From: Halanaerobiaceae bacterium
GTDB taxonomy: Bacteria > Bacillota > Halanaerobiia > Halanaerobiales > DTU029
NCBI GenBank assembly: GCA_012521855.1
Contig: JAAYLO010000192.1
Coordinates: forward strand, 1-8,263
Length of the DNA stretch: 8,263 nt
Direction of reading: 5' to 3'
The number at the start of each line of letters is the position of its first letter. The stretch's first letter is position 1. Position numbers and translations under genes: made by a program. This document shows positions 7,360-8,263 of the stretch, piece by piece. A model generated the notes under the pieces. That model made no database searches. It was given only the letters and a program-made list of their open reading frames with translations, and was not told the origin of the DNA.

Positions 7360-7378
7360 TCTGTAGTGTAACTACAGA
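7360..7378. promoter_or_regulatory. Perfect dyad at the predicted rnpA transcription start
   Basis: TCTGTAGT and ACTACAGA (eight pairs) flank a three-base spacer. The dyad begins five bases past the rnpA -10 box, so the start site should fall inside it. It could be an operator or, as RNA, a hairpin at the very 5' end of the message. No regulator family is recognised from it. Confidence 0.5.
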
Positions 7379-7382
7379 ATTA

Positions 7383-7411
7383 ATTATATGTTATTTACTT
7401 AGTGTAGTCAA
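7383..7411 (-). promoter_or_regulatory. Sigma-A-type promoter of the rnpA operon
   Basis: On the minus strand TTGACT (7411-7406) and a perfect TATAAT (7388-7383) are separated by 17 bases. Predicted initiation is near 7376, about 57 bases before the rnpA GTG. It is the best-scoring promoter by eye in the window and should drive rnpA-yidD-yidC-jag. Confidence 0.8.
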
Positions 7412-7413
7412 GG

Positions 7414-7428
7414 AAGATTTCCAATCTT
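7414..7428. repeat. Short dyad just upstream of the rnpA -35 box
   Basis: AAGATT and AATCTT form a perfect six-base inverted repeat around TCC, extendable by two G-T pairs. It starts three bases from the -35 hexamer of the rnpA promoter. It is AT-rich and short, so chance is possible in this composition. Confidence 0.3.
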
Positions 7429-7450
7429 TTATTTATCTGAAAATCATTTT

Positions 7451-7481
7451 TGTTGATAATTTGAATCTAATCTGTTATTAT
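7451..7481 (+). promoter_or_regulatory. Candidate dnaA promoter with a DnaA-box-like site on its -35
   Basis: TTGATA (7453-7458), a 17-base spacer and TATTAT (7476-7481) with an extended -10 TG at 7473-7474 point toward dnaA. The nonamer at 7451-7459 reads TTATCAACA on the minus strand, one base from the DnaA-box consensus TTATCCACA, and covers the -35. Start would be near 7488, leaving a leader of about 500 bases through the origin to dnaA. I found no better promoter nearer to dnaA. Confidence 0.6.
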
Positions 7482-7506
7482 ATTATTAGTATTATTAAAT
7501 TAAACC

Positions 7507-7553
7507 CTGGTCAGATTATGTTTTTGAAAAGACGTAATATTTGACCAGTTTTT
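7507..7553 (+). promoter_or_regulatory. Long hairpin with U-run in the dnaA leader (attenuator-like)
   Basis: CTGGTCA (7507-7513) pairs perfectly with TGACCAG (7542-7548). The interior can continue pairing: ATTA with TAAT, then GTTTT with AAGAC including U-G pairs, around a TGAA loop and a small bulge. A run of five T follows directly. It would start about 20 bases into the transcript from the promoter at 7451-7481. It may be an attenuator, or a terminator that isolates the origin. Confidence 0.45.
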
Positions 7554-7596
7554 GCCTGTTTTTCTTTCCATAAATTTTTTAAAATGAACCAGTAAA

Positions 7597-7857
7597 TTAT
7601 CCACAGGTATTTAATTATATAAAAGTTAATTAAACCTCATTATAATTATAAACTCTGGCAGAGATTCAGATACTTATCCACAAAACACCTGTTTTTATCC
7701 ACATTTTGTTGATAAGAAATTGAAATTACCTATAAAATTGTGGATAAGTTTTTATTTATCCACAGATTGTTGAGAGATTGTTAATAGTTTTATTGATTTC
7801 CTGCAGTCTTTCCAACTGTTACCGTATTTTATATGTGTATAATTTTCTTGTGGATAA
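7597..7857. other. oriC DnaA-box cluster
   Basis: Eight DnaA boxes lie in 261 bases upstream of dnaA. Perfect TTATCCACA occurs on the plus strand at 7597-7605, 7674-7682, 7695-7703 and 7756-7764, and on the minus strand at 7739-7747 and 7849-7857. Two further minus-strand sites are TTATACACA at 7834-7842 and TTATCAACA at 7707-7715. Close pairs are 7695/7707, 7739/7756 and 7834/7849 (starts 12, 17 and 15 bases apart). Six perfect nonamers in so short a stretch, next to dnaA and where gene orientation diverges, make this the chromosomal origin or its upstream half; the dnaA-dnaN interval is outside the window. Confidence 0.93.
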
Positions 7858-7980
7858 GATTAAACTTTCTTTCTTCATATTTTTATTATACCTTTGTATT
7901 TTTTTGCTTATTCATAAATAAGTTTATTTTCCCTTTTTATTATAAATATTTTTATACTCTGATGTTATTTATATTTCTCC
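7858..7980. other. AT-rich tract between DnaA boxes and dnaA, possible unwinding element
   Basis: This stretch is almost all A and T, with runs such as the 23-base A/T-only segment at 7934-7956, and directly follows the last DnaA box. That is a suitable place for a DNA unwinding element. I saw no clear DnaA-trio series beside the box at 7849-7857, and in some Bacillota unwinding occurs downstream of dnaA, so the assignment is tentative. It also forms the distal 5' leader of dnaA. Confidence 0.45.
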
Positions 7981-7993
7981 TGGAGGGATTTCC

Positions 7994-8263
7994 ATGTTTT
8001 TTTCTAATGATGAATTGAATCATATCTGGCAGGAAACACTAAATAAAATAAAAGAAAAATTAAGTAATCCAAGTTTTAAAACATGGTTTTCTGATACAAA
8101 AGCTGTTGAGTTAAATGATAAAGAACAGTTAATTATAGAGGTTCCTAATGATTTTATTAAAGACTGGCTGCAATCCAGATACATAAATCTCATCACTGAA
8201 ATAATAAGGGGTTTAACAAGAAACCAGTGGGAACCAGTGTTTTTGACCAGAGATGAGATTGAA
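7994..8263 (+). CDS. dnaA: Chromosomal replication initiator DnaA, N-terminal part (cut by window edge)
   Basis: 90 codons are present, ATG at 7994-7996 with GGAGG seven bases upstream (7982-7986). The translation begins MFFSNDELNHIWQETLNKIK and is a complete DnaA domain I: IWQETLNKIKEKLSNPSFKTWF (11-32), the TKAVEL element (35-40), IIEVPNDFIKDWLQSRY (47-63) and LITEII. It aligns without gaps at the PSFxTW and VPNxFxxDWLxSRY landmarks to B. subtilis DnaA. Domain I mediates self-interaction and binding of helicase or regulators. The linker, AAA+ ATPase and helix-turn-helix domains lie beyond the window. DnaA binds the box cluster directly upstream, and a box on the candidate promoter suggests autoregulation. 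Confidence 0.97.
   Translation, partial: MFFSNDELNHIWQETLNKIKEKLSNPSFKTWFSDTKAVELNDKEQLIIEVPNDFIKDWLQSRYINLITEIIRGLTRNQWEPVFLTRDEIE

Noticed and set aside
7518..7544. Mini-ORF MFLKRRNI inside the dnaA leader hairpin
   Set aside because: Eight codons, no ribosome binding site upstream, and its overlap with the hairpin is easily chance.
7858..7900. DnaA-trio repeats after the box at 7849-7857
   Set aside because: The C/T-rich stretch does not hold consecutive triplets in phase that fit the trio pattern.
7907..7922. Inverted repeat CTTATT-n4-AATAAG
   Set aside because: Six A/T-dominated pairs in a very AT-rich tract; expected by chance.
7833..8018. 61-codon plus-strand ORF across the AT-rich tract into dnaA
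   Set aside because: Phe/Ile/Leu-rich low-complexity translation of AT-rich DNA, overlapping the dnaA ribosome site and start in another frame.
1..8263. Search for mobile elements, CRISPR arrays, tRNA or rRNA genes and defence genes
   Set aside because: None were seen; the window is filled by the conserved origin gene set and its regulatory interval.

Overview
This is the chromosomal replication-origin region of an AT-rich, low-GC Gram-positive type bacterium (Bacillota). The evidence is the gene order: dnaA diverges from rnpA-yidD-yidC-jag-mnmE-mnmG-rsmG, followed by a Noc-type ParB and a Soj-type ParA. Lysine- and AT-rich codon use, strong GGAGG-type ribosome binding sites and a separate Noc all fit. 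An anaerobic clostridial or Halanaerobiales-like lineage is plausible, but I could not test this.

Layout. All genes from 7319 down to 1 are on the minus strand. rnpA, yidD, yidC and jag (7319-5475) are tightly packed, with TAATG and ATGA overlaps, and end at an intrinsic terminator (5425-5456). mnmE, mnmG, rsmG, noc and soj (5394 to the left edge) follow with short gaps and no visible terminator; soj is cut by the window edge. The 674-base gap at 7320-7993 holds two back-to-back sigma-A-type promoters, several inverted repeats, a cluster of eight DnaA boxes and a very AT-rich tract. dnaA starts at 7994 on the plus strand and is cut by the right edge after 90 codons.

How the genes work together. 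DnaA opens the origin that lies directly upstream of its own gene. Soj and Noc act in origin segregation, initiation control and division-site protection. RnpA is the protein subunit of RNase P. YidD and YidC serve membrane-protein insertion, and Jag/KhpB is an RNA-binding partner. MnmE and MnmG together modify the tRNA wobble uridine, and RsmG methylates 16S rRNA.

I see no defence system, mobile element, CRISPR array or otherwise exotic gene. The points worth a second look are local: rpmH is missing from its usual place and replaced by a near-consensus promoter; a perfect dyad lies at that promoter's predicted start; a DnaA box sits on the -35 of the putative dnaA promoter; a long hairpin lies in the dnaA leader; and YidC has a 12-bp in-frame tandem duplication in a divergent second membrane segment.
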